NCBI GenBank assembly: GCA_025449115.1
Contig: JAHLKC010000281.1
Span: 1-21,917 of the forward strand
From: Chytridium lagenaria
Taxonomy: Eukaryota; Chytridiomycota; Chytridiomycetes; Chytridiales; Chytridiaceae
Direction: 5' to 3'
Length of the DNA stretch: 21,917 nt
The notes beneath the pieces were generated by a model, which was not told the DNA's origin, ran no database searches, and saw only the letters and a list, made by a program, of their open reading frames with translations. The position numbers and the translations under genes were made by a program. Below, one piece after another: positions 8,945-17,334 of this stretch (positions within the stretch are counted from its first letter, which is position 1; every line of letters begins with the position of its first letter).

Positions 8945-11328
8945 ATGAACCTCATTCGCATCGCTGCATCACTCTCTGTCCTCGCGGCATGCTTGTTGCA
9001 ACGAGCTGTGCCGTCGACTCTGACATTACTGTGGGTTGTACACTCTCGACCCAAACACGAATGTCCTCCAAGGAGACCTGAATGTAATCACTCTCTCACC
9101 ACCCACTTTTTGATTTTATTGTTTATCTCACCTGCTCATCATGATAACGCCTTCTCACCCATCCCCTGTCAATGCGTGTTTTAGGTCAAGAACCTTGCTT
9201 ACCAAAAGGTAACCGTGTAAATGCCAATGTTTCAACGAGTTGCATCACATTACATATTTCATACCCAACTTATTCAACCTTTTCTCAGTCCGTCACAGTC
9301 TACTACAAATCCATCACCACCGGCTGGTCCACCGCCAACAACGTCACCGCCTCCTATTCCAACGCAAGCCCCAACACTCCATACGAAATATGGACGTTTA
9401 AAGCCCCCATCCCAAGAGGTGCATCCGATGCTCTCGAATTCTACGTCAAAGGTGTCATTGGTGGAACCAACTACTATGGTATTTACAACCATCCATGTCA
9501 TCACCCCTCACCCTCAACTAACTCACCATTCGAACCCTTTCTTTTAAAGCTAACAACAATAACGCCAATTTTCCTCTTCAACGTACCGCATCGACTCCTG
9601 CGGCTCCCGAGATTAAACCTGGAAAATACTTTGATCGAATCATGATTGTGTATTTGGAGAATACGAATTTGTGACCGCCATGGCGAACCCGTTTTTGGGG
9701 ACGACCTTGGCGTCTCGGGGGATCATTACTGCGAATTACATGGCTTGGCCCACCCTAGTCAGCCTAATTGTATGTTCGTTACCTTTTTTTTTGATTTACT
9801 TTTTTCTCATTACTTTGTGTATTTCTTTTATATACTTTTTTATGCTGTGATCTCATTCCTTTTGAATTTGATAGATATTGGCGCTATCGCGGGAGAGTTG
9901 TGCGGCGTCAACAGTAATGTCAACTATGAGCTTCTCAATGGACTGTCGTTGACGCGTTCCGTGTGAAGCTGGTATTTCGTGGAAAGCTTACATGGAGGGA
10001 AACCCTTCCCCCTGCTTTACGGGGGTCAGTGATAGTCTTTAGTGAGTTTTTCTATTTTTTCTTTTTAAAAAATGGGCTTGACCTTATCCCTTTTTTTTTT
10101 CTTCTTATTTACATTTTATTTTTTATTCCCTTTATTTATAAATTACCTTTTCTTTGAAGCTGGAGAAAACACAACCCATTCATCAGTTTCCCGTCCATCC
10201 GAGCCACATCATGCAACAACATTGTCTCCAGTCTCCAACTCTCCATCGACGAAGCCACCGGAAACATCCCCTCCTTCATGTGGCTCACCCCCGACCAAAA
10301 CAACGGTTCGTCCCCCCCACCTCCTCCTCCCACTAACCCCCCCCCACAGACGGCCACGACACCGGCATCACCTACTCCTCCACCTACCTCTCCCGTTTCC
10401 TCCCCCCCGTCTCACCCATCCCATCCACAATCGCACCCTCTTCCTCATCACCTACGATGAATCCGAAAACACCATTCAGGGAGCCGAGAATAACCTTGTT
10501 TATGGGTTTCTTACGGGACAGGGCGTCCCGACGTCTCAGTGGGGGACCAGGGATTTTACGCGGTATTCGCATTACTCGATCTTGAAAACGGTGTTGGAGA
10601 ATTGGGGGTTGGTGGGACCTGGGAAGGGGGAGGTGGGGGCGGCGGTGTTGCCGGTGCGATTGAAAGATACGACAACCACCTCCTCCACTGCTGTCATCAC
10701 CTCCTCCACCGCTGTCCTCACCTCCTCCACTGCTCTCATTACCTCCACTGCTGCCATCACCACGACCGCCGTCGTCACCTCCACCACCACCACCGTACCA
10801 CCCCCCATCATAACCACCATCACCCCTCCCCCCTCCGGCATCGTCGGAGTCGTCTCCTACTCTTACTCTGGCACCTCCCTCACAGGCGTCATCCAGGTAC
10901 ATTCCTCCCCCTCCTCTTCCCACACTAACCACCTCACCCACCCCCCAAAACCAGCTTCAAAACCTCGCCTACGCCAAACTCGTCACGGTGTATTACCAAA
11001 CGTTGGAAGGAACCTGGAACTCGGGGAACGCGATTCCGGCGACTTTTTCGGGGAAGGTGGTTGGGACGAGTTTTTGAATTGTGGTGGGTGTCCATTCCCA
11101 TCTACTTTTTTTTTTTGTTTTTTTAACGATTTTTTGTGTTTTTTTTATGATGGTTTTTTGTTGATGTGTTTTTTTTTAGGGCTTTTTCGGGTGGTATTTT
11201 GAAATTGAGGGTTTTATGTCAAGTATACGGTGGGGGGACGGGATTATTATGATAGTCGTGGGGGGGTGAATTATTTATTTGATGTGTGTGTCATACCTTT
11301 TTTTTTTTGCGCCATTGTTTTTGAGTAA
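8945..11328 (+). CDS. Secreted PHOa-type acid phosphatase with two CBM21 modules (frame-slipped)
   Basis: ATG 8945 starts a signal peptide (MNLIRIAASLSVLAA). Exons inferred from GT-AG sites: 8945-9083, 9185-9208, 9289-9478, 9550-9769, 9875-10041, 10160-10305, 10350-10896, 10955-11083, 11180-~11328. Exons 2-4 give a CBM21 starch-binding module (VKNLAYQK, SVTVYYKS, YEIWTFKAP, LEFYVKGVIGGTNYY, NNNNANF). Next comes a phosphoesterase domain of the fungal acid phosphatase family: GKYFDRIMIVYLENTN, HPSQPNYIGAIAGE, GISWKAYMEG, WRKHNPFISF, FMWLTPDQNN-DGHDTG and FLITYDESEN. A Thr/Ser-rich linker (about 10665-10840), probably O-glycosylated, leads to a second CBM21 (SYSYSGTSLTGVIQ-LQNLAYAKLVTVYY, FYVKYTVGGRDYYD). 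At least seven single-base slips are needed, mostly missing bases in G or T runs (for example near 9000, 9660, 9742, 9940, 9962), with one extra T near 11071. The exact C-terminus is uncertain because of a T run. Confidence 0.85.
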
Positions 11329-11339
11329 AAGGCGTTCTG

Positions 11340-12165
11340 GTTTGTGTGTACAAGTTCTCTCTCCCTCTTTTTTTGCGTGCTCTTTTGACGTGGTTTTGGG
11401 GTTGTACAGGTTCTCCCTTTTTTTTTACTGGTTTTTTGTGTGTGTGTGTATATTTTGATTTTGGGTTCCCGTTTTTTTTTTGGACGCCCTTTCGCCGTAT
11501 ATGTTTTGGTTATCTTTTTCTTGTATACCGGGTCTTGCGTGTTTTTGGATGTGGTTTTTTGACGGTTTTTTGGGTGTTTTTTTGTGTATGCCGGTTCGTT
11601 GTACTGGTTTGATGTCTGTTTTGGTGTTTTTTCGTGTTTTTTTTTGTGTGTAGGTCTTCCGGTTTATTTTGGGAAGCTCTTTTTGACGTGTATGTTTGGT
11701 TGTATCCACGGTTCACCCGTTTTTTTCTTTGGAATGTACTTTACACTACTTTCGTGTACTGTTTTTTTCGTGTACACCAACTTCCCCCCTTTATTGAAAG
11801 CCTTTCGCCGTATATTTTTTGTGTGTACACCCATTCCCCCCTTTTTTTACACATTTAAGATACACAGGTACACCAGTTCACCCCTTTTGTTTTGTACGTC
11901 TACTTTCACCGCTTTTGCCCCGTAGATGTTTGGTTATTGGTTGCATGTACACCAGTTCTCCTGCTTTATACATGTTATCTTGTGTGTTCGTTGACACTGG
12001 GTCTCCCTGTTTGTTTTTTTTGGAGAATATACTTTGCAAATGAGGTGTTTTTCTTTCGTGTATACCATTTCACCCCTTTTGTTGAACGTCTACTTCCTGG
12101 CTGGTTATTGTTTGCATGTACACGAGTTATACATGCTGTGTTTTTTCGTGTACACCCTGTTCTTA
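11340..12165. repeat. Degenerate ~60-bp T/G-rich minisatellite
   Basis: A motif like TGTACACCAGTTCNCCCCTTTT recurs at about 11345, 11403, 11461, 11522, 11583, 11645, 11701, 11769, 11823, 11868, 11945, 11990, 12058, 12117 and 12148, at first every 54-68 bases. A second shared block, CTTTCGCCGTATAT, is at ~11490 and ~11805; CGTCTACTT and GGTTATTG blocks are shared by ~11896-11960 and ~12087-12130. The plus strand is extremely A-poor with many T5-T10 runs. Peptides from the repeat appear in different frames in different units, so it is not coding. It lies between the phosphatase 3' end and the tRNA cluster. Confidence 0.75.
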
Positions 12166-12275
12166 TATCTATGTAAAGAATTTTCTTTTTTTTGCAAACG
12201 AGGTTTCATCGTGTGTGAGTGAGTTGGTTGGTGTATCATGCATGGTTAGGAAAGAGGGTTTGTTTTTTAAAAAGT

Positions 12276-12412
12276 CGATTATGTGAGTGAATTCTATACG
12301 TACTATCTGGGGGTGATGATGAGGCAGAGCTGGGAGGATTGAATGTGAGGAAGAGAAAAGAAAAAAGGAAGACGGCCTAGGACGGAGTGAATCCAATACG
12401 TATTATCTGGCG
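12276..12412. repeat. Pair of short degenerate direct repeats
   Basis: GAGTGAATTCTATACGTACT at ~12282 and GAGTGAATCCAATACGTATT at ~12385 are each followed by ATCTGG, about 105 bases apart. The remaining sequence between them is purine-rich and shows no gene. They sit just downstream of the tRNA cluster. Confidence 0.5.
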
Positions 12413-12453
12413 GATAAAGAAAGAAACGGACTTGAAAGGAGGCAAAAAACCCC

Positions 12454-12460
12454 AAAAAAA
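12454..12460 (-). terminator. RNA polymerase III terminator of the tRNA cluster
   Basis: Seven consecutive T on the minus strand begin directly after the tRNA-Arg discriminator base at 12461, with a T6 backup run at 12449-12444. No T4 or longer run lies in the two spacers between the three tRNAs, so this is the first strong terminator for all of them. Confidence 0.75.
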
Positions 12461-12561
12461 TACCCGAGTTGGGGATTGAACCCAAGACCTCTTCCTGAAA
12501 CTACTGTATTCTAAAGAACGCAACGTAGGAGGGAAATATTCTGCCGCTGAACTACACGGGC
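12461..12561 (-). tRNA. trnR-CCU: tRNA-Arg(CCT) with a 29-nt intron
   Basis: Cloverleaf on the minus strand: acceptor GCCCGTG with CTCGGGT (G1-U72 wobble and one U-U mismatch), D arm GTTC-AGCGGCA-GAAT, anticodon stem TTTCC/GGAAG, loop CTCCTA...A with anticodon CCT, T arm TTGGG-TTCAATC-CCCAA, discriminator A. A 29-nt intron (12525-12497) sits at the canonical place one base 3' of the anticodon and can form a hairpin with TTCT/AGAA arms. The B box is GGTTCAATCCC. Only one base separates it from tRNA-Glu upstream. Confidence 0.88.
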
Positions 12562-12562
12562 T

Positions 12563-12634
12563 TTCCGAAACGGGGAATTGAACCCCGGCCACCGCTGTGA
12601 GAGAGCGGGATCATAACCACTAGACTATTTCGGA
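12563..12634 (-). tRNA. trnE-CUC: tRNA-Glu(CTC)
   Basis: Acceptor TCCGAAA/TTTCGGA fully paired, D arm GTCT-AGTGGTTA-TGAT, anticodon stem CCGCT/AGCGG, loop CTCTCAC (anticodon CTC), T arm CGGGG-TTCAATT-CCCCG, discriminator A at 12563. No intron. The T arm serves as the B box. It follows tRNA-Ala by six bases. Confidence 0.93.
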
Positions 12635-12640
12635 TAGAAA

Positions 12641-12712
12641 TGGAGAAAGCGGGGTTTGAACCCGCGGCCTTTCGTATGCAAAACGAATGTGATACCACTA
12701 CACCATTTCCCC
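12641..12712 (-). tRNA. trnA-UGC: tRNA-Ala(TGC)
   Basis: Acceptor GGGGAAA/TTTCTCC with the G3-U70 wobble that defines alanine tRNAs, D arm GTGT-AGTGGTA-TCAC, anticodon stem TTCGT/ACGAA, loop TTTGCAT (anticodon TGC), T arm GCGGG-TTCAAAC-CCCGC, discriminator A at 12641. No intron. A GCA (Cys) reading was considered but breaks the anticodon stem. It is the first tRNA of the cluster, preceded on the minus strand by an A run. Confidence 0.92.
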
Positions 12713-14725
12713 TTTTTTTTTTTTCGTCATGTTGCTGCTAGATATACCAATAGATTTGAAAATTACTTTAAATTAGCGTTAGACCACGTAGCCTCCAACC
12801 TTTACCCTTTTCTCCTGGTTCTACTCCCTTCATTCTTTCTCTGTTGGTCTTTTTTGCCTGAGCTCTTAACGGGACACCGTCGTTCTGCTATTTGTTGGTT
12901 TTCTTCGTGCGGGAAGTCCTCTGGGAAATATTGTATTCCGAGTTTCTCCAATAATCGTCTATATACAAACAAAAACGAACACATTCCCCTTATCGGGTTG
13001 TATGTTTGCGACTTTCACGCGCTTAACATAGCTATTTATTGGGGTTGATTGAAAGTTTTTATTATTAAGAAGGGGTTCCCTCATTCCTTTCTAACTCACG
13101 AGTGAAAATTATAAAAGCTAGATTCTTTCATTATCCTACTCCACGCTGCAAAAGGTATATAGTACCCTGCGTATACGACAAGCATGATAGAATTTGAAGG
13201 CAGAGCTTTGCAACGAAATCTTGGAAACATGATTCTTTCTTTTTTTTCAATGACGACGCGTTTATGTATAATGGGTGTTTAGAGGAATAATCATTAATGA
13301 CACAAATTGAAATGATCGTATATAGCAAATTAAAACAAATATAGTATCCTGCAAACGTATCGTATCTTTGCAATTGGTACATAAATAATATGCGGGTCAA
13401 TGAAAAAAAAAGCTGTGAAAAATATGTGAGAACCTAATCTTTGTATCCAGTGAAAACTGCGACGATGTTTTCTGATGATGCATACATGACGGATAGGAGC
13501 AATAGGTTGAGTACGCTCATATCGTTGAAAATATAGGGAATTACACGTGCTTTTCGAATTAGCGTTTATTCCCCCATGCACCCTTTTCAGTTCGACCGTG
13601 ATAGTTAAACCGTGCATCAATAAAGCTTGGAAAACAGAATGAAAGTTTATTTGTCGATTACGCGTTTTGCGTCTTGTATGTAGATATTTATTCAAAGAGT
13701 GTAGAGTGTACATTGAAGATGCCACGGAATAATGTGCAGATACGGCATCTACAACCACATCACACTAACGTTCTCAACCCTTAATTTATTGACGCATACT
13801 TGATGGAGGCCAAAAGCCTAAAGCTCTGATTAGTCTATAGATAAGGACATCATTTCGACATCTCTTCCCTGAGTATTAATACGCGACATGTAGTGCTTTT
13901 GATGTCACGACTACAACGTCGTATTGCTTAAAATGGTTAAAGAAATGCAAATGTGAAGATCCAACAACAAGAATTACTTTACAGATATCGCGTAACATTA
14001 AATAGTATGAAACCCGCTTCTGTTCGGAGCGCGAACTATAACTAGCGCTTCAACGAAATCGTTAATGGAAGAACTTCCATTGTGAAAGCTACCTTTATAT
14101 ACTTAAACTTTGCCATCACGACATCACAAAAATTATAAATCAGGTCATCGCATTCGTGGCGGAACGATAGGCATTAATGCGATTATAGAGGAAATTGGAT
14201 CTTCAGATTTTGGAGTGCCGAGTAATGAAAATATACTTTGAAAACGCGTCCCAACCTCCACCACTACACTCTTTTTAAAAAATAAAATAAAAATAGACCA
14301 CGTAACTGATGTCCCTCATAAAACTCAAACTGTTCAATATATATTTCCTTAGCGCACATCAGCAGCATACAAACAACCTTAAGTGAATCCTTTTTCATTC
14401 GCATCCCTTAATAAAAGCATAGTACTATTATACTTTGAAATAGTCTTGAAATGACAAATTAAGTTAACTCGCCAAGGGCTCATGCTCTCCATCTTCGTGT
14501 GAGTTCCTGTATAGCGTAGAGGAACGAAGGTAGTTGACGTTCGTGGAGTTCTAAAGAATTTGAGTAAGGAGTTAGGATTTATGCGAATGTCGGAAAATGA
14601 TAGAACAAAAGCAAACACCCCGAATGTAGGAGTAAGATAAGGAAAACAGACATAGCATACGGGTAAAGGGTGCTCATAAAATCAAAAATGGTAAAAGAAA
14701 ACATGAATTCGATTAATCAATAACA
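12713..14725. other. Gene-poor AT-rich stretch
   Basis: About 2 kb between the tRNA cluster and the membrane-protein gene. I find no supported gene, RNA or transposon end. The longest open frame (13758-13330, minus) lacks an ATG at its head and shows no recognisable domain. Confidence 0.5.
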
Positions 14726-15691
14726 TCAAAGACTGACCCTATCAATCCCTCGTAACCCCATAATCTCTTCACTCGAAATCGGCTTTACAGGTTCCCAAAC
14801 TGTACTTGACCTATCCAGATCCCCATTCTGCCCACTCTGCCCATCCCTTCTAGGCATTGACGCAAACAAAACTCCACCATCATTTTGCTGCTGCTCTGCA
14901 TCCCCACGATAGGTCATAGATCTCCCAACGGCATCCATCGGTGATGCTGGTGTTGTGGTGGCAAGAAGAAAGGGTTCAGTGGCTATAGGCGCAAAGGATT
15001 CCAAGCGATTAGGGATGGATGGACGCGAAGACGGTTGCTGATCAGATGGTGATGGTGGCTGTGGTAGTGGTGCGGCGGATGGAGGTGAGGAGGGCTTTTG
15101 GGAAGATTGTTTACGGTGCTTGAAAATGAAAAGACCGCCGATGATTAGGAGAATGGCAGCAAAGCCGATGGAGGAGGCTATGATTGCAATGTTGGTTGTT
15201 GAAAGAAGAAGGCCTGAGGAGGGTGCGGTTGATGGGGAGGAGGTGGATGTTGGGGTTTGGGAAGCGGGTTCAGAGAGTGTAGGCGCTGGAATGGGCTGTT
15301 GAACGTCGGTGGATGGGCCGCCAAGGGTTGAGGGTCCTGGGATGGAAGGAGGTAGAGAAAGAGATGCAGGCTCTGCTTGCAGGGGCCGAATGTTGAAGGG
15401 CCCGTTAACACTAGGTTCACATGGAGGCGGCCCACTGCAAGTGCTTGAACAGAAGATATCCGAGGTCGGTGATGCGTTGAGAACCTCAATGTTGGTAAGG
15501 CAAGTACACTGTTGGGAAAGGAAAATGTAGTGGGTGAACTGGGCTATCTGGATGCATTCTTGAGATAGACAGCGAGTACGGCAGGCAGGAGAGGATGTGA
15601 TGGCGGGTTGCTGTCGACATAGGTCTGGCTGTGATGGGAGACGGAGGAGGTCGCGGGAGCGTGTGCAAATGTCAGAGATGGTTGTTGCCAT
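14726..15691 (-). CDS. Cys-rich single-pass membrane protein, unidentified
   Basis: Intact 321-codon frame with a genuine ATG at 15691 after an A-rich leader. I do not recognise the family. Residues 9-91 contain ten cysteines (9, 25, 37, 41, 46, 62, 64, 81, 85, 91), suggesting five disulfides in an extracellular domain. A Pro/Ser/Thr-rich stalk follows (about 100-162), then one membrane helix (about 166-190, ending FIFKHRK, basic on the inner side), then a ~130-residue Pro/Ser/Gln-rich tail ending MGLRGIDRVSL. The layout resembles fungal surface sensors (Cys domain, S/T stalk, one helix, tail), but no WSC or MID2 domain is visible. No signal peptide is seen; the helix could act as a signal anchor, or a 5' exon may be missing. 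No frame breaks. Confidence 0.72.
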   Translation of the reverse strand: MATTISDICTRSRDLLRLPSQPDLCRQQPAITSSPACRTRCLSQECIQIAQFTHYIFLSQQCTCLTNIEVLNASPTSDIFCSSTCSGPPPCEPSVNGPFNIRPLQAEPASLSLPPSIPGPSTLGGPSTDVQQPIPAPTLSEPASQTPTSTSSPSTAPSSGLLLSTTNIAIIASSIGFAAILLIIGGLFIFKHRKQSSQKPSSPPSAAPLPQPPSPSDQQPSSRPSIPNRLESFAPIATEPFLLATTTPASPMDAVGRSMTYRGDAEQQQNDGGVLFASMPRRDGQSGQNGDLDRSSTVWEPVKPISSEEIMGLRGIDRVSL

Positions 15692-16248
15692 TTATCTTTT
15701 TTTTTTTTTGTTGTTTTTTTTGATGTTTTTGAGATCCTTCTCCCCCACTCTACCTAGCTTCCAGGATAACTTTTCTTCAAAATCTTTGAAGTGGACACAT
15801 AAGGCTGAATCTAGTTTGACACTCTATCAGCGTTCAGTAGAATGGTCAAGGGAGAACGCGCCGTAGAGAAACGAAAGATTCAGGTCAGATGGAGGTTTAA
15901 CGATGGAATTGATGAGGTATATGGGAAATATATTGAATGAATAAAACAATAATTTAAGAAAAGAGATTTCGAACAACCGCATGGCAGTCTTATAATATCC
16001 CATGATGATATTTATGAATACCCTACAGCCTGTCGTAGTACAGCTTCCAGCGTCGAATAAATAACTTGAAATCCTTTTCGCTCTCTTCCAGTAAAGAAAC
16101 TTGCGGAAAAAAAAACTTCGTAAAACGTTTTCATACTATTATTCGTCCGTCCTCTCGCAAACAGACCTCTCGCAAACAGAAGCACTTGAACATTCAACTC
16201 AAATGCTATACATCATCATTACAGGAGAACCAGTAAAAAACCTTACCA
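15692..16248. other. Intergenic, with a short exact repeat
   Basis: About 560 bases between two same-strand genes. It holds an A-rich leader just upstream of ATG 15691 (A11 and A8 runs on the minus strand) and an exact two-copy 15-base tandem repeat, CCTCTCGCAAACAGA, at 16151-16180. No gene is supported. Confidence 0.55.
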
Positions 16249-17172
16249 TCACTCAACAGGTTTGAAAAGTTGTCTCGGAAACCGTGAATCCTTGAATGTC
16301 GTAGCTTTCATCATCGACGGAACATCGGGAAATGGAAAAGCTACCGGTGGAATGCTATCGTTGAAGAAAAACTCTGTTCTCGGCCTCGACATTTCCGGTC
16401 CTGGCATGAGGACAAATCTTCGCTTCGCAATAGGTCTGTCCTTAGCATCCATGTGAGTTTCGCCATCTTGCTCGGTCAAATCGTCACTCTTTCTTTTCAA
16501 ACTCGTAACTTGATCAAGCCTCGGCGTGGAATTGTGCACATGAAGAACGTAGATTTGCGGAGGCTCTTTAGGGTCACGGTAAACGGTATGAGGCATGCCC
16601 TCAAAAGATGTCTCTTGCGTAATGTGAGGCTCGTCTCTAATATAAGGAGCGGCGAAAACATGCTCGGATGATGGAGCCACAATTGGCATCAACCTTGGAT
16701 CCAACGCCAAATTCGGGATTTGCTTCGAAATAGTCGCAGATTCCTTGGACGATGTTTGCTTCAACCCTTCCCTAGACTTACGACTCTGACGTGATCGAGG
16801 CTTTCTGATAGTTTTCGGCTTAGGTTCTGGTTTCTTCACAGCATGGTTCGGAGGGGTACGGAGAGGTACTTCTTCAACGGTCGGAGTGGAAGGAGCCAGC
16901 CAGTTCAAATCGACTTCCCCCAAGAAACTTCGCGCCGCTTCCATCATTTCCGATCCCTTAATCTCAAATCCGCCCAACGTGAATCTCGGGTTCACGGTTT
17001 CCGCTGATTTGACCCGCGCGGTTTCAAGAGCAATCCATACAGAAACAAGCTTGGCGTCGGTTGGAATACGCATGTCATCGATCATCAAAGCTGGTGCTTG
17101 CCCATCCGAGGTTGGAAGGAGGCAGAGAAAGAGGTCTCGGTAGTTTAGAGGCTGCGACGTGGCAACAGACAT
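16249..17172 (-). CDS. Unidentified basic, probably nuclear protein
   Basis: Intact 307-codon frame from ATG 17172 to TGA. No family recognised. The N-terminal ~95 residues look folded (YRDLFLCLLPTSDG, KLVSVWIALETARVK, MMEAARSFLGEVDLNWL). A basic, probably bipartite nuclear localisation stretch lies at about 113-135 (KKPEPKPKTIRKPRSRQSRK), with further basic patches SLKRKSD near 224 and IAKRRF near 248. The remainder is Pro-rich and looks disordered. A nuclear regulatory role is inference only. There are no introns or frame breaks. An imperfect 38-base tandem repeat lies about 90 bases upstream. Confidence 0.65.
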   Translation of the reverse strand: MSVATSQPLNYRDLFLCLLPTSDGQAPALMIDDMRIPTDAKLVSVWIALETARVKSAETVNPRFTLGGFEIKGSEMMEAARSFLGEVDLNWLAPSTPTVEEVPLRTPPNHAVKKPEPKPKTIRKPRSRQSRKSREGLKQTSSKESATISKQIPNLALDPRLMPIVAPSSEHVFAAPYIRDEPHITQETSFEGMPHTVYRDPKEPPQIYVLHVHNSTPRLDQVTSLKRKSDDLTEQDGETHMDAKDRPIAKRRFVLMPGPEMSRPRTEFFFNDSIPPVAFPFPDVPSMMKATTFKDSRFPRQLFKPVE

Positions 17173-17258
17173 GTCTTGAGATTGTCAGCTTGTTGGATGT
17201 ACCGTTGATGTGGTAAAATGAACTTTAGTTGTGCAAACCTTTTTAGATACGAATACGA

Positions 17259-17334
17259 GTTCGGCTATGGTTAGGTTGAAGGCAAAAGGCGTTCTCGTTC
17301 GGCTATCGCTAGTTTGACGGCGAAAGGAGTTATC
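17259..17334. repeat. Two-copy 38-bp imperfect tandem repeat in a promoter
   Basis: Copies 17259-17296 and 17297-17334 both begin GTTCGGCTAT and differ at seven of 38 positions. They lie 87-162 bases upstream of the ATG at 17172, where promoter elements of that gene would be expected. Confidence 0.75.

Noticed and set aside
9172..9645. 157-codon plus-strand frame taken as a gene
   Set aside because: It retains two introns; only its central part is phosphatase exon 3.
10072..11202. Single 376-codon plus-strand frame
   Set aside because: Its beginning translates a T-rich intron and its end translates another; only the middle matches phosphatase exon 7.
951..11328. Programmed frameshifting or TGA reassignment as the cause of broken frames
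   Set aside because: The slips occur at many unrelated short runs with no common slippery heptamer, and intact genes in the same window use TGA as a normal stop.
11340..12165. CRISPR-like array
   Set aside because: Units are degenerate, spacing varies, and the genome is eukaryotic with spliceosomal introns.
11346..12222. Several Phe/Cys/Val-rich frames on both strands
   Set aside because: They are translations of the T/G-rich minisatellite, with the same repeat appearing in different frames, so no protein is under selection.
12656..13048. 130-codon plus-strand frame
   Set aside because: It begins inside the tRNA-Ala gene and crosses a T run; the tRNA explains the sequence.
13330..13758. 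142-codon minus-strand frame in the gene-poor stretch
   Set aside because: It starts at GTG, has no recognisable domain, and its composition matches the flanking AT-rich DNA.
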